Position numbers and translations under genes: made by a program. From UBA4744 sp963717135 (GTDB lineage: Bacteria; Actinomycetota; Acidimicrobiia; Spongiisociales; UBA4744), in the NCBI GenBank assembly GCA_963717135.1, contig CAVQVN010000002.1, positions 288,554 through 352,553 on the forward strand: a stretch of 64,000 nucleotides of DNA, written 5' to 3'. Below the pieces are notes generated by a model. That model saw nothing but the letters and a program-made list of their open reading frames with translations. It did not search any database and was not told the DNA's origin. This document shows positions 17,459-26,115 of this stretch, in pieces (position 1 is the first letter of the stretch; the number at the start of each line of letters is the position of its first letter).

Positions 17459-18010
17459 ATGACCAAACTCCCCGACCGTCGAGAAGAGACCCTCGGTGGT
17501 TTCACCGTTCACGGCATCCCGTTCCCCATCGACACCGACCCGGCCTCGCTGGCGTTCCTGAAGCAGCTGGCTCCCATCCAGATCGAACAGAGCTACTCGA
17601 TCACCTACCTCCATTCCTACGGCCAGGACAGCGCCTGGTTCGCGGGGGCTTCCAACCGGCGTCTCCTAGCCAGCCAGGATCCGGAGTCGAAGTACACCTA
17701 CGCAACCCCGCGCGGCCACGACATGTACACGGGCGCCGAGACCGATTGGATCGATATCACCGAGCGTGAAGCCCGGATCCATGCTTTCACCGTGTGCCAC
17801 TTCGGATCCGAGGAGTTCCTGCCGGAGACGCCCTATGTCCTGGCCATGATCGAGTACGAAGGAGTCGACACGCTGTTTCTCAGCCGGCTGATGGGAGTCG
17901 ACCCGGACGAGGCGTCACTCGAGTGGATCGGGATGGAAGTTCAGCCCCGTTTCTTGCGCAACAGCAAGCTCAAGCCCACCGACGTCTACTTCGTACCCGC
18001 CGACGGATAA
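17459..18010 (+). CDS. DUF35 OB-fold protein with lost zinc ribbon
   Basis: 183 residues, starting one base after the thiolase-like gene's TGA. The C-terminal OB-fold (EARIHAFTVCHF ... YVLAMIEYEG ... LFLSRLMG) is typical of DUF35 partners of thiolase-like enzymes. In the zinc-ribbon position the four cysteines are replaced (DPESKY and GHDMYTG), so no zinc site is expected. It probably forms a fixed complex with its neighbour. Confidence 0.78.
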   Translation: MTKLPDRREETLGGFTVHGIPFPIDTDPASLAFLKQLAPIQIEQSYSITYLHSYGQDSAWFAGASNRRLLASQDPESKYTYATPRGHDMYTGAETDWIDITEREARIHAFTVCHFGSEEFLPETPYVLAMIEYEGVDTLFLSRLMGVDPDEASLEWIGMEVQPRFLRNSKLKPTDVYFVPADG

Positions 18011-18045
18011 ACACCAAAAGGAACTCATCCGTCTACGCTGCCGGC

Positions 18046-19242
18046 ATTATCGGAAAGCTCTCTCGCATCTTCCTCATTGCCGGGCTCTTGTTCCTTGGCG
18101 CGTGTTCCGCCACCAAAGCTGAGGAGCCCAACCCCGCAACCACCACCGGCTCCATGGCGCCGGTGATTACGGCGGTGCCTCCGACCACCACGTCTTCTTC
18201 CACCACGACCACCACCACCACAACAACTACCACAACGATCCCGCCCCCGGCGGCGGACACACTCCTCCTGGAAGAGGTCGCCACCATCACCGGGGACCTG
18301 ACGCCGAAGTCGATCGTCCATTCCGGGAACGGCCTGTTCTTCGCCCAGAATATGATGTACCGCCACACGGTGACCGTCTACAACCGGACCTTCGAAAAGC
18401 TGAAGACGATCCCCGACACGGTGAACTTGAGCGAATTCGGTTTCGAGGGTGACTACCGGGGAGCCCCGGTCGAGGCAGCCTTCACCAGTGACGGCGCGCA
18501 CGGTTTTGTATCCAACTACCAGATGTACGGACCGGGATTCACTCGTCCGGGCGGCGACGCCTGCGGTCTGGCCGATTGGGACGAGAGTTTTGTTTATCGG
18601 ATCGACACGGACACTCTGGAGATCGACCAGATCATCCAGGTAGGAGCCGTACCGAAATACCTTACCGTCACGCCCGACGACCGCTTGCTGCTGGTAGCCA
18701 ACTGGTGCAGTTTCGACGTCAGCGTGATCGACGTGAAGACCGGCGAGGAGGTTGCCCGGGTCGAGGTCGGTCGACACCCGCGCGGCATCGCCGTCGACCC
18801 CCAATCGAGCATCGCTTATGTGGCGGTGATGGGATCCAGCCACGTCGCCGCGGTGGATCTCGTTGATCTGTCGGTGTCCTGGCTGGAAGGAGTCGGCGCC
18901 GGGCCACGCCACCTGGTCATGGACCCTGCCGGTCACTTCCTGTACGCGACCCTGAACGGCGAAGGCCGCGTCGCCAAGATCGACCTGCAGACAGGTGAAG
19001 TGGTTGCCCGGGTAGCAACCGGGAGCGCCCCGCGCAGCATGACCATCTCTGGTGACGGATCGGCGCTGTATGTCGTCAACTACAGCTCAGACACGATCGC
19101 CAAGTTGTCTACAGACGACATGGCGGTGCTACAAACGTTGCCCGTGGCCCATCATCCCATCGGTATCACGTTCGATCCGGCCACCCGCCGGGTGTGGGTC
19201 GCCAGCTATTCGGGGGTCATCACCGTTTTCGACGAACGGTGA
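18046..19242 (+). CDS. Beta-propeller lipoprotein (YVTN/NHL repeats)
   Basis: A signal peptide (KLSRIFLIAGLLFLGAC) with a lipobox is followed by a Thr-rich linker containing a run of twelve threonines, then about six 42-residue blades (SVIDVKTGEEVARVEVGRHPRGIAV and similar). It should be an extracellular membrane-anchored propeller. The start is unresolved. There is no ATG, GTG or TTG in frame between the previous gene's stop and the signal peptide, and ATT 18046 is the only start-like codon in place. AAAAGGA at 18016-18022 is too far from it unless a small indel exists there. Confidence 0.8.
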   Translation: MIGKLSRIFLIAGLLFLGACSATKAEEPNPATTTGSMAPVITAVPPTTTSSSTTTTTTTTTTTTIPPPAADTLLLEEVATITGDLTPKSIVHSGNGLFFAQNMMYRHTVTVYNRTFEKLKTIPDTVNLSEFGFEGDYRGAPVEAAFTSDGAHGFVSNYQMYGPGFTRPGGDACGLADWDESFVYRIDTDTLEIDQIIQVGAVPKYLTVTPDDRLLLVANWCSFDVSVIDVKTGEEVARVEVGRHPRGIAVDPQSSIAYVAVMGSSHVAAVDLVDLSVSWLEGVGAGPRHLVMDPAGHFLYATLNGEGRVAKIDLQTGEVVARVATGSAPRSMTISGDGSALYVVNYSSDTIAKLSTDDMAVLQTLPVAHHPIGITFDPATRRVWVASYSGVITVFDER

Positions 19243-20867
19243 GAGACCGAAGCAACGAGGCCCCCGACCAGCGTGGCCAGCAGGATCACCACGGCCATGA
19301 CTTCGACCATCTGCGAGTCGGTGTTCCCCGGCCTCGGCAGGGCCATTTGGAAGAACACGTACATCGCCGGTACCACCAGAACCAGGGTGGGAAAGGCGAT
19401 CATGCCAGGGATCCACATGCGAAATCGCTGGCGGGCGGGCAGCGCTACCAGGATCAGGGAACCGACCAGAGCCGGCCAGGCAAATAGGTAACTCATCCCC
19501 GGAGCAGAAAAGCCGGTCGCCACGGCGAGAACCACCCAGATCAGCACCATGGCGCCGGCGATGTCGATCTTGGCGGGCCTGTGCGGTGCGCCCCGGAAGA
19601 TCGCCAGCCAGATACCCGCCGAAAGCGTCAACAGCCCGAACAAATAGAGATAGCTTTCGACGGCTCCCGGTGATTGGCGAAAACCGGTCAATCCCTTCCA
19701 GACCAATGTGGCAACAATGACTACCAGGACTATCCGGACCACCACAACTCCCAACCCGACCAGCAAAGCGCGCAGGGACGATTCACGACACGCTACGCGG
19801 CGAACCACGGAAATCCCGAACAGGGCGGCGACCAGGAGGGCCAGAGGAACGACCCAACCCTCCGGGTAACGCACCACCAGCCACCTGCCCACGGTGAAGA
19901 AAGTGACGTCCTCAGAACCCGACAGCCGAGAAAGATCGATGTCACCGAAGTGACGAGCCAGGGCTACCGCATAGGAGCCGTGGTGGTAAAGGCTTCCCAT
20001 CCCCACCCATTTCAGCGAGTCGCGGAAAGTGTGATAGATAGGTGAACCTTCCAGATAGGCCAGATGGATTCCGGGAATGCCTTCGGCGAGGAACGGATCG
20101 AAGTCGGTTCCGATCCCCCCGATCATCCTGACGGTCTCAGGAAGAAAGGAGAAAGCCACAGGACGGGCGGCGGCGAGTCCCCTGATGATGGCAAGCTGCG
20201 ATCCGTTGGTTTCGACCACCAGGGATGGTCCCGAACCACCCAGAGCCTCGAAATTCACAACGAACCCCACGTCCTCTGCCCACGGGTACTCATCGAGGAA
20301 AGCTGTGGACCCGAAGCGCGGGGCGGGCTCTTCACCGTCGGTGAACAGCAGAATGACATCATTGCTGAGCCCCGGCCCGGCGACGAGAACCCGGGCGGCC
20401 TCGAGGATGGCGGCCACCCCGGAGCCGTCGTCGTTGGCCCCGTACGTAGACGGCACCGAGTCATAGTGCGCCATCAAAGCCACCGCGCCCGTGGGGTCGC
20501 TCCCGGCGATCCGGGCCATCACGTTGACGACTTCCACCGTGTTGTTGGGATCTCCGAAGTAGTCGACAACGGTGATGGTCTGCAGCTCGGGCTGCAGACC
20601 GAGCGCGGTCAACTCCTCGACGAGGTAGCGACGGACCGCCATGTTGGCGTCACTGCCGATCGGGTGGGGCCTCTCGGCGATACGGGCCACATGTTCGATC
20701 GCCCTTTCCACCGAGAACTCCCCGGGAGCCGGACCGGCCGGCGGTTGCGGCGCGATAAGTGGCGCAACACTCACCGCGGCCACCACTATCAGACCCAACC
20801 AGGCACCAATCACAACGCCGGACCCCGGCGGCTGCCCGGCTGCCGGCTTTCCGCCCTTGGCAGACAT
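19206..20867 (-). CDS. Membrane-bound M28-family metallopeptidase
   Basis: 553 residues. One N-terminal span precedes an aminopeptidase domain with the co-catalytic zinc ligands of M28: MAHYDSV (His), ANDDGSGVA (Asp), TDGEEP (Glu-Glu), GIGTDFDPF and IYHTFRDS (His). About seven membrane spans make up the last 210 residues. This resembles vacuolar/ER Fxna-type peptidases with the peptidase domain outside. It overlaps the propeller gene tail-to-tail by 37 bases. Confidence 0.87.
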   Translation of the reverse strand: MSAKGGKPAAGQPPGSGVVIGAWLGLIVVAAVSVAPLIAPQPPAGPAPGEFSVERAIEHVARIAERPHPIGSDANMAVRRYLVEELTALGLQPELQTITVVDYFGDPNNTVEVVNVMARIAGSDPTGAVALMAHYDSVPSTYGANDDGSGVAAILEAARVLVAGPGLSNDVILLFTDGEEPAPRFGSTAFLDEYPWAEDVGFVVNFEALGGSGPSLVVETNGSQLAIIRGLAAARPVAFSFLPETVRMIGGIGTDFDPFLAEGIPGIHLAYLEGSPIYHTFRDSLKWVGMGSLYHHGSYAVALARHFGDIDLSRLSGSEDVTFFTVGRWLVVRYPEGWVVPLALLVAALFGISVVRRVACRESSLRALLVGLGVVVVRIVLVVIVATLVWKGLTGFRQSPGAVESYLYLFGLLTLSAGIWLAIFRGAPHRPAKIDIAGAMVLIWVVLAVATGFSAPGMSYLFAWPALVGSLILVALPARQRFRMWIPGMIAFPTLVLVVPAMYVFFQMALPRPGNTDSQMVEVMAVVILLATLVGGLVASVSHRSSKTVMTPE

Positions 20868-21019
20868 CGATCACCAGCCTCAACATCTTTGGGAGGTTCA
20901 ACCATATGGTGGCAGGTAGGGCCGGAGGTAGGGCACAACGTCACAATGGGTGTCGGATTCCCGACCTCGAACCCGGAAGACGACTCGTCCGACTCGACCA
21001 ACACCGTGTCGATTGCGCT

Positions 21020-21991
21020 TCACACCGTGATGGCCACTTTTCCGCGGGCGTGTCCCTCGCCGACGTGGCTCAGGGCCTCCGCGGTCTCGTTCAACGAGAA
21101 CGTCCGTCCGATGACCGGGGTGATCTTGCCGCTCTCGATCATCTCTTTGAGATCGATGAGGTCGCTCTTCCTCACCGGTGCAAAAAAGGGAGGCTTCTGT
21201 TTGCTCACGAACAGCGACAAGGCCGCCGCGCCGGCCATGCGGCCCAACGGCCCGATCCAACGATTGCCCGCGGTTCCATTGTTGGTGAGAAGAATCCCCT
21301 CCGACGTCAGGACGCGCCGGCAGGCCGCCAGAGAATGGTTGGCTACGTTGTCGAGGATCACGTCGAAACGCTCACCACCCTTGGTGAAGTCTTCTTTGGT
21401 GTAGTCGATGACGTGATCGGCGCCGATAGATTGGACCATCTCGACGTTCCTGGCGCTGCACACGCCGGTCACTTCGGCTCCCAGAGCCTTGGCAATCTGC
21501 ACGGCGAAGGTGCCGACTCCTCCCGAAGCCCCGTTGATCAACACATGCTGCCCGGGTCGTACCTTCGCCGCATCGCGCAACCCGCGCAGGGCCGTGACTC
21601 CGGAGACGGGCACCACCGCGGCCTGGGTCGGAGTGAGATTGGCGGGCTTCAACGCCATCTTTTCTGCGGACACGGCGACATATTCCGCACAGCTGCCGTT
21701 GGCAGCTTCTCCGAAGACCTCATCCCCCGGCTGAAACTCTCTGACGTTCTCGCCAACAGATACAACGGTCCCGGCAAAGTCGAATCCCGGAACTCGTTTT
21801 CTTGGCTTGCGAAGCCCGAACCCGGGCCGGAACAGCAGCGGCCGGCCTGTCATCAGCAGCCAGTCACCGGGGTGAACGGAAGCTGCCTGGACCCGGACCA
21901 GTGCTTCATCGTCTTTGACGACCGGAGTGTCGATTTCTTCGAGTACCAGAACCTCAGATGAGCCGTACTCGTCTTGGATTATCGCTTTCAA
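21020..21991 (-). CDS. MDR-family NAD(P)-dependent quinone reductase-like enzyme
   Basis: 323 residues from TTG 21991, which has AGGAG six bases upstream (AGGAG-AACACC-TTG). A GroES-like N-terminal domain (SVHPGDWLLMTG, VPGFDFAGTVVSVGENV) is followed by a Rossmann domain with INGASGGVGTFAVQIAKALGA. It lacks the zinc-binding cysteines of alcohol dehydrogenases, so it belongs to the quinone oxidoreductase side. The substrate is unknown. Confidence 0.88.
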   Translation of the reverse strand: MKAIIQDEYGSSEVLVLEEIDTPVVKDDEALVRVQAASVHPGDWLLMTGRPLLFRPGFGLRKPRKRVPGFDFAGTVVSVGENVREFQPGDEVFGEAANGSCAEYVAVSAEKMALKPANLTPTQAAVVPVSGVTALRGLRDAAKVRPGQHVLINGASGGVGTFAVQIAKALGAEVTGVCSARNVEMVQSIGADHVIDYTKEDFTKGGERFDVILDNVANHSLAACRRVLTSEGILLTNNGTAGNRWIGPLGRMAGAAALSLFVSKQKPPFFAPVRKSDLIDLKEMIESGKITPVIGRTFSLNETAEALSHVGEGHARGKVAITV

Positions 21992-22171
21992 GGTGTTCTC
22001 CTGAGCGGTGGCGGATTGGTCAATGGTCGGGGAGCGTTGGGTGGCAACAATTGGGAGACCGGCCGTCCACGAACTCATCCCATTGAACGCGAGACGAACG
22101 AGCCCTACTAGGGGGCAAAGGTCCCTCGGAGCCAGAGGCGGTCGACTGTTGAGCCCGGTCCCCGCCGGGTG

Positions 22172-22534
22172 TTAGACCCACGTCCACGCGTACCAGACGA
22201 TCAAGCCGTTGAACACGAAGCTCACCACGATCAAGAAGTTGTCGTAGGCGGAGGGGTACGGCAAGCCAAAAAGGTTGAACACGACGAGAAGGAGGGCGAC
22301 AACGACGTTCACCCAGCGAATGGCGGGATACCCCAACGTCAGGGACAAGACCACCATGAAGATCGGGATCAGCATGACCAGTGCGGCTCCGATCCACACC
22401 ATCTGGGATGCTTTCTGGCCGTCCATTTCGCCCGCGGTGAAGTCGCCGGCGAATATCCGCAGCACGTCTCCCAGCAGGTAGGTCAGCATCATTGCTACCC
22501 ACAACCCTGAGAGGATGATCCTCACATCCGCCAT
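22172..22534 (-). CDS. Four-span membrane protein, 120 residues
   Basis: Four hydrophobic segments with short polar loops (GDFTAGEMDGQKASQ between spans 1 and 2) and an aromatic C-terminus (NGLIVWYAWTWV). This matches the general pattern of the DUF6326-type small membrane proteins. The function is unknown. Confidence 0.7.
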   Translation of the reverse strand: MADVRIILSGLWVAMMLTYLLGDVLRIFAGDFTAGEMDGQKASQMVWIGAALVMLIPIFMVVLSLTLGYPAIRWVNVVVALLLVVFNLFGLPYPSAYDNFLIVVSFVFNGLIVWYAWTWV

Positions 22535-22689
22535 GACTCAATCACCCTCTTCGTGAAAGTCGTCGGTGGTTCTTCCGGCACTTTATCTTCGCGACCAAAG
22601 CAGTCTCCCGACCACTCGGGGAGCACCAACACTATGCAGCCGGTCCGGGTCGGCGATAGGGCCGAACGACCCAGGATGGGTCTAGCCCG

Positions 22690-23063
22690 ACCGGTGATGG
22701 GGTGGATGTCGTGTTCGCCCCCATCGGCGGTGCGCAGCAGCTCTGGCGCTCCTACCGGGCCTTGCGAAAGGGCGGACGGTTGGCGTGGTTCGGAGTGGCC
22801 GCCACCTCCAAGCAAGGGATGAAGGTAATTCCACTGAGCCTGCTGACCCGGACTCTGCTCGCGCTCATTCCGGACGGCAAGCATGCACCGTTGACCCCGA
22901 ATGCCGGAAAGCTCACTCAGACGCAAACCCTGGCCGAGCTCCTCAATCTGCTGGAGGCAAGCTCAAGCCGGTCATCGCCGAGCGCATCCCATTGGTTGAC
23001 GTCGCCCGAGCACACGAACTGCTCGAGAGCGGCTGCAACGCCGGCAAGGTGGTTCTGATTGCC
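22690..23063 (+). pseudogene. 3' fragment of an MDR-family oxidoreductase, frameshifted
   Basis: The frame at 22690 reads TGDGVDVVFAPIGGAQQLWRSYRALRKGG, the Rossmann half of a zinc-free dehydrogenase. At about 22953 the match moves to another frame (GKLKPVIAERIPLVDVARAHELLESG, then GKVVLIA). The GroES half, the start and the normal stop are absent. It is not a piece of the intact gene at 21020, which differs in sequence. It appears to be a decayed gene, or the end of a rearrangement. Confidence 0.75.
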
Positions 23064-23110
23064 AGGGAACCAATAACGCTGAAAGCCCTAAACCGAACAA
23101 AGACGCCGTG

Positions 23111-24223
23111 TCACGGCAGCCTGCCCGAGGCCGAGCTCTGTGGCAGAGAAGAAACCACCACGCCGCTATCGACCGGCTCTGCGCCGAGGTGCAGGTACCC
23201 CCGAATCTCCGACCCACTCCGGTACAGCTGCCAATCGAACGATCCTGCCCAGGTTTCGCGGGCCGTTTCCGGATACAGCGTCTCGAACAGCACCGACCAG
23301 GCGAGCACCGTGTCGAAAATGTCGTACAGGCCTTCGCCGCGACCGGTGAGTGTGATGCCACGGATGAGACCATCCTCGTCCAAGGCGGCGATCAGCCCGA
23401 CTACAGGAGTGATTTCGGTGACGACCAGAGCGCCGCCCCTTTCCTCGGCCCACGACCCGAGACCCGTCGGCAGCCCTCTGTCTCGCACAACTTGCTTCCA
23501 CGCCGAACCAAACTGCTCCAGGGTCAGCTGCGGTCTAGTTACCTGTTCGCTTTCATCGGACCGGTAGTTGCCGTCGGTTTGGAGCCGTTTCTCAAGATTC
23601 TCCGCTCGTTCGACTACCGAGTGGTCGTGGGACTCGGTGGGAAGGTTGATCCCGGTCAACATTTGGAACCCGGCGCGGATGCGTTCCTCATCATCGTCGA
23701 CTTCACCGATGAGGCGCACACCCTCATCAAAAACAGCCCAGGCGATCGTCTCGGCGGCGTACTCGACTCCCTGGCGCTCCCAACCGTCGCGAGCGTCCCA
23801 CCAGGCGGTGAGCCCATGCAGCTCCATGAACCTCTGTTGAGTTTCGTAATCGACGTTGTGGGCAATCCAGGTATGAGCAAGTTCGTGCACGAGAATGAGC
23901 CGATCGACGACACCTCTCCCCTGCCCGGCCGTGCACAACTCCAATGTGACCCGGTCGTCGGTGTCGCGGGTCAAGCCGAGGTGTCCATCGCATGCGGTTC
24001 TTGATTCGTGCACCCGGACGTCCGCGGGTGGAAGGTGCAAACCGGCTTTCGCAAAGCGGTCGACCACCCAGTCCACTACTCGGAGTGTGTCGGCGCCACC
24101 ACCGATTGCTCTCACATCGGCCGGAAGGTCCACGGCGCCCGCCGGCGGTGGCGCCGGGTAGGGACCCAGCTGGATTATCAGGACGAGGAGGCTCAGGAGG
24201 CGGACGCTGCGGCTGTTCTTCAT
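23111..24223 (-). CDS. Secreted HExxH zinc-peptidase-like protein
   Basis: 370 residues with an N-terminal signal peptide (SVRLLSLLVLIIQLGPYPAPPPAGA). Residues ~110-125 read LILVHELAHTWIAHN, a gluzincin-type HExxH, and a possible third ligand lies ~38 residues on in EYAAETIAW. The remainder, including a C-terminal domain of ~150 residues, is unfamiliar. Extracellular proteolysis is plausible but unproved. It diverges from the permuted binding protein across 164 bp. Confidence 0.62.
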   Translation of the reverse strand: MKNSRSVRLLSLLVLIIQLGPYPAPPPAGAVDLPADVRAIGGGADTLRVVDWVVDRFAKAGLHLPPADVRVHESRTACDGHLGLTRDTDDRVTLELCTAGQGRGVVDRLILVHELAHTWIAHNVDYETQQRFMELHGLTAWWDARDGWERQGVEYAAETIAWAVFDEGVRLIGEVDDDEERIRAGFQMLTGINLPTESHDHSVVERAENLEKRLQTDGNYRSDESEQVTRPQLTLEQFGSAWKQVVRDRGLPTGLGSWAEERGGALVVTEITPVVGLIAALDEDGLIRGITLTGRGEGLYDIFDTVLAWSVLFETLYPETARETWAGSFDWQLYRSGSEIRGYLHLGAEPVDSGVVVSSLPQSSASGRLP

Positions 24224-24387
24224 ACCCGCAGCGTCCGAAACCGGCCTTAGGGACCAACCTCGCTGCCGATTAGGTCTCGATTAGGTCCGGAGGTGCTGTC
24301 TGCGGCAGCTCCGCTACATCAATTTCTCCCTTGTTGCGGCAGCAGGACGGGGTGTACCGTTGATGGTGTAGATCGATTGGCGGCCAG

Positions 24388-26112
24388 ATGCCTGGCGCAG
24401 AACCTCAGCCGTTGCGATCAGTCCAGTCTTGGCGGTTTTGCCTCGCACTCCTCGTGGTCCAGGGCCTCATCATTGGTGCCTGTAGCAGCGACGATTCCGG
24501 TGACCCGACCACCACTCGGGCAACTCTCGAAGAGGCGACGACGACGCACGCTGCGCCGGTGACCACGACCGGTGCACCCGAACGGTTTGCGGGCCAGCTG
24601 GCCGGTCTGACGGTGATCGATGAGAACACCTTCACCGTCGAACTCACCGAAGCCGACCCCGAATTCCCGCTCCGGCTCGCCAATGTGGCGTTCTTCGCCA
24701 TGCCGGATTCGGCACTCGAAGACCCGGATGCGCAGAACGAGATGCCGATCGGGAACGGCCCGTTCATGATGGCCGAGCCGCGGGAGCATGACGTGCGAAT
24801 CACCGCGGCCCGCAACCCCGATTACCGGGGTCACCCTCCGGCCAAGGTCGATTCGTATGAATGGGTCTTCCACCTGAGCCGCGACGTCGGGTACAACGAG
24901 GTGCTGACGGGCGATGTGGACATCATGCGGAAGATACCGTCCGTCTTCCTCTCGCTGGCGGAGCGCGACTTCGGTGCGAACTTCAAGCACTCGGATTCGG
25001 GTTCCATCAATTACCTAGGAGTCCCGTTGTATCTCGAGCAGTACACCAAGGGGCACCGCCAGGCGCTTTCAATGGCGATCGACCGTGAACGTCTCGTCGA
25101 GGAGTTCTTCGCCGGCACCGCTACGGCGGCTCATTCTGTGATCCCTCGCGCTTTGAGCGGCCGTGAACATGTCTGTGAACATTGGGACTATCACCCTCAG
25201 CAAGCCAGAGAACTCTGGGACACAACCGGTGGCCTCGACGAGATCACGATCTGGTTCAACGCCGACGCCGGCCACGACTACTGGATACGAGCGGTCGTCG
25301 ACATGTGGGCCGAGACGCTGGGGATCGACGCCGGCACCGTGACCTTCGAGGCACCGGAGTTCCTGGACTACATGTTCGCCTTCCACGATGATGAGATCAC
25401 AGGTCCGTTTCGTTTGGGATGGGGCCAGGACTATCCCTCACCGCTCGATTTCCTCGAACCGGAGTACGCCTCGTACAACACCATCGATCGAGGCGGCAAC
25501 AACAAAACGCACTACAACAATCCGGACTTCGATGCAGCTCTCGCCGCCGGTAAGGCCAAGGTCGCTGCCACCAGTCGCCTCGAAGATGCCCTGTTTGACT
25601 ATTTCGCCGCCGAGGACCTCCTCTGCGAAGACGTCCCGGTGATCCCAATCAGCTTCCCGGTCACCACTTTCGTCCACTCCGACAACGTCAGCAATGTCTG
25701 CGTGGATTCGTTCGGCGATGTCGGCTACACCGTGGTCGAGTCCGAGAACGGCACCGTGGTCGAGCTTCGTTCGGATCCTCTGTCGCTGGTCTCCACCTTT
25801 TCGGCTGAGTCGGAAGGTACTGCCGTACTTCGGGCGCTCAATACCGGCCTGATCCAGTACGACCCGTGCACCAATGTGCCGCTCAACGCCCACGCCGAGC
25901 TCATCACGACCGATGACGGTGGGAAGACCTGGACGATCGTGCTCGAGCCGGGCTGGACCTTTCATGACGGCACCACCAACGACGCGGCCTCCTACGTCAA
26001 AACGTGGAGCTTCGGAGCGACGGCCGGCAGCAACTCCACACCAGCAGGCAACGCGATTTACCGCAACATCGTCGGCTACGACGAGCTCAATCCCGACATC
26101 GACGAGGGCTGA
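24388..26112 (+). CDS. Circularly permuted family-5 ABC solute-binding lipoprotein
   Basis: 574 residues. A lipoprotein signal (lipobox IGAC, Cys 32) and a Thr-rich linker lead straight into what is normally the middle of a peptide-type binding protein (LAGLTVIDENTFTVELTEADPEF, residue ~71). The order then runs through the usual C-terminus (HSDNVSNVCVDSF) and continues without a stop into the normal N-terminal part (residues 455-574: GTVVELRSDPLSL, LNTGLIQYDP, WTIVLEPGWTFHDG, YRNIVGYDELN). The cut lies in the loop that usually joins YDELN to the GLTVID strand. TGA is followed after three bases by the SARP gene. No ABC permease is present. Confidence 0.8.
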   Translation: MPGAEPQPLRSVQSWRFCLALLVVQGLIIGACSSDDSGDPTTTRATLEEATTTHAAPVTTTGAPERFAGQLAGLTVIDENTFTVELTEADPEFPLRLANVAFFAMPDSALEDPDAQNEMPIGNGPFMMAEPREHDVRITAARNPDYRGHPPAKVDSYEWVFHLSRDVGYNEVLTGDVDIMRKIPSVFLSLAERDFGANFKHSDSGSINYLGVPLYLEQYTKGHRQALSMAIDRERLVEEFFAGTATAAHSVIPRALSGREHVCEHWDYHPQQARELWDTTGGLDEITIWFNADAGHDYWIRAVVDMWAETLGIDAGTVTFEAPEFLDYMFAFHDDEITGPFRLGWGQDYPSPLDFLEPEYASYNTIDRGGNNKTHYNNPDFDAALAAGKAKVAATSRLEDALFDYFAAEDLLCEDVPVIPISFPVTTFVHSDNVSNVCVDSFGDVGYTVVESENGTVVELRSDPLSLVSTFSAESEGTAVLRALNTGLIQYDPCTNVPLNAHAELITTDDGGKTWTIVLEPGWTFHDGTTNDAASYVKTWSFGATAGSNSTPAGNAIYRNIVGYDELNPDIDEG

Positions 26113-26115
26113 CGA

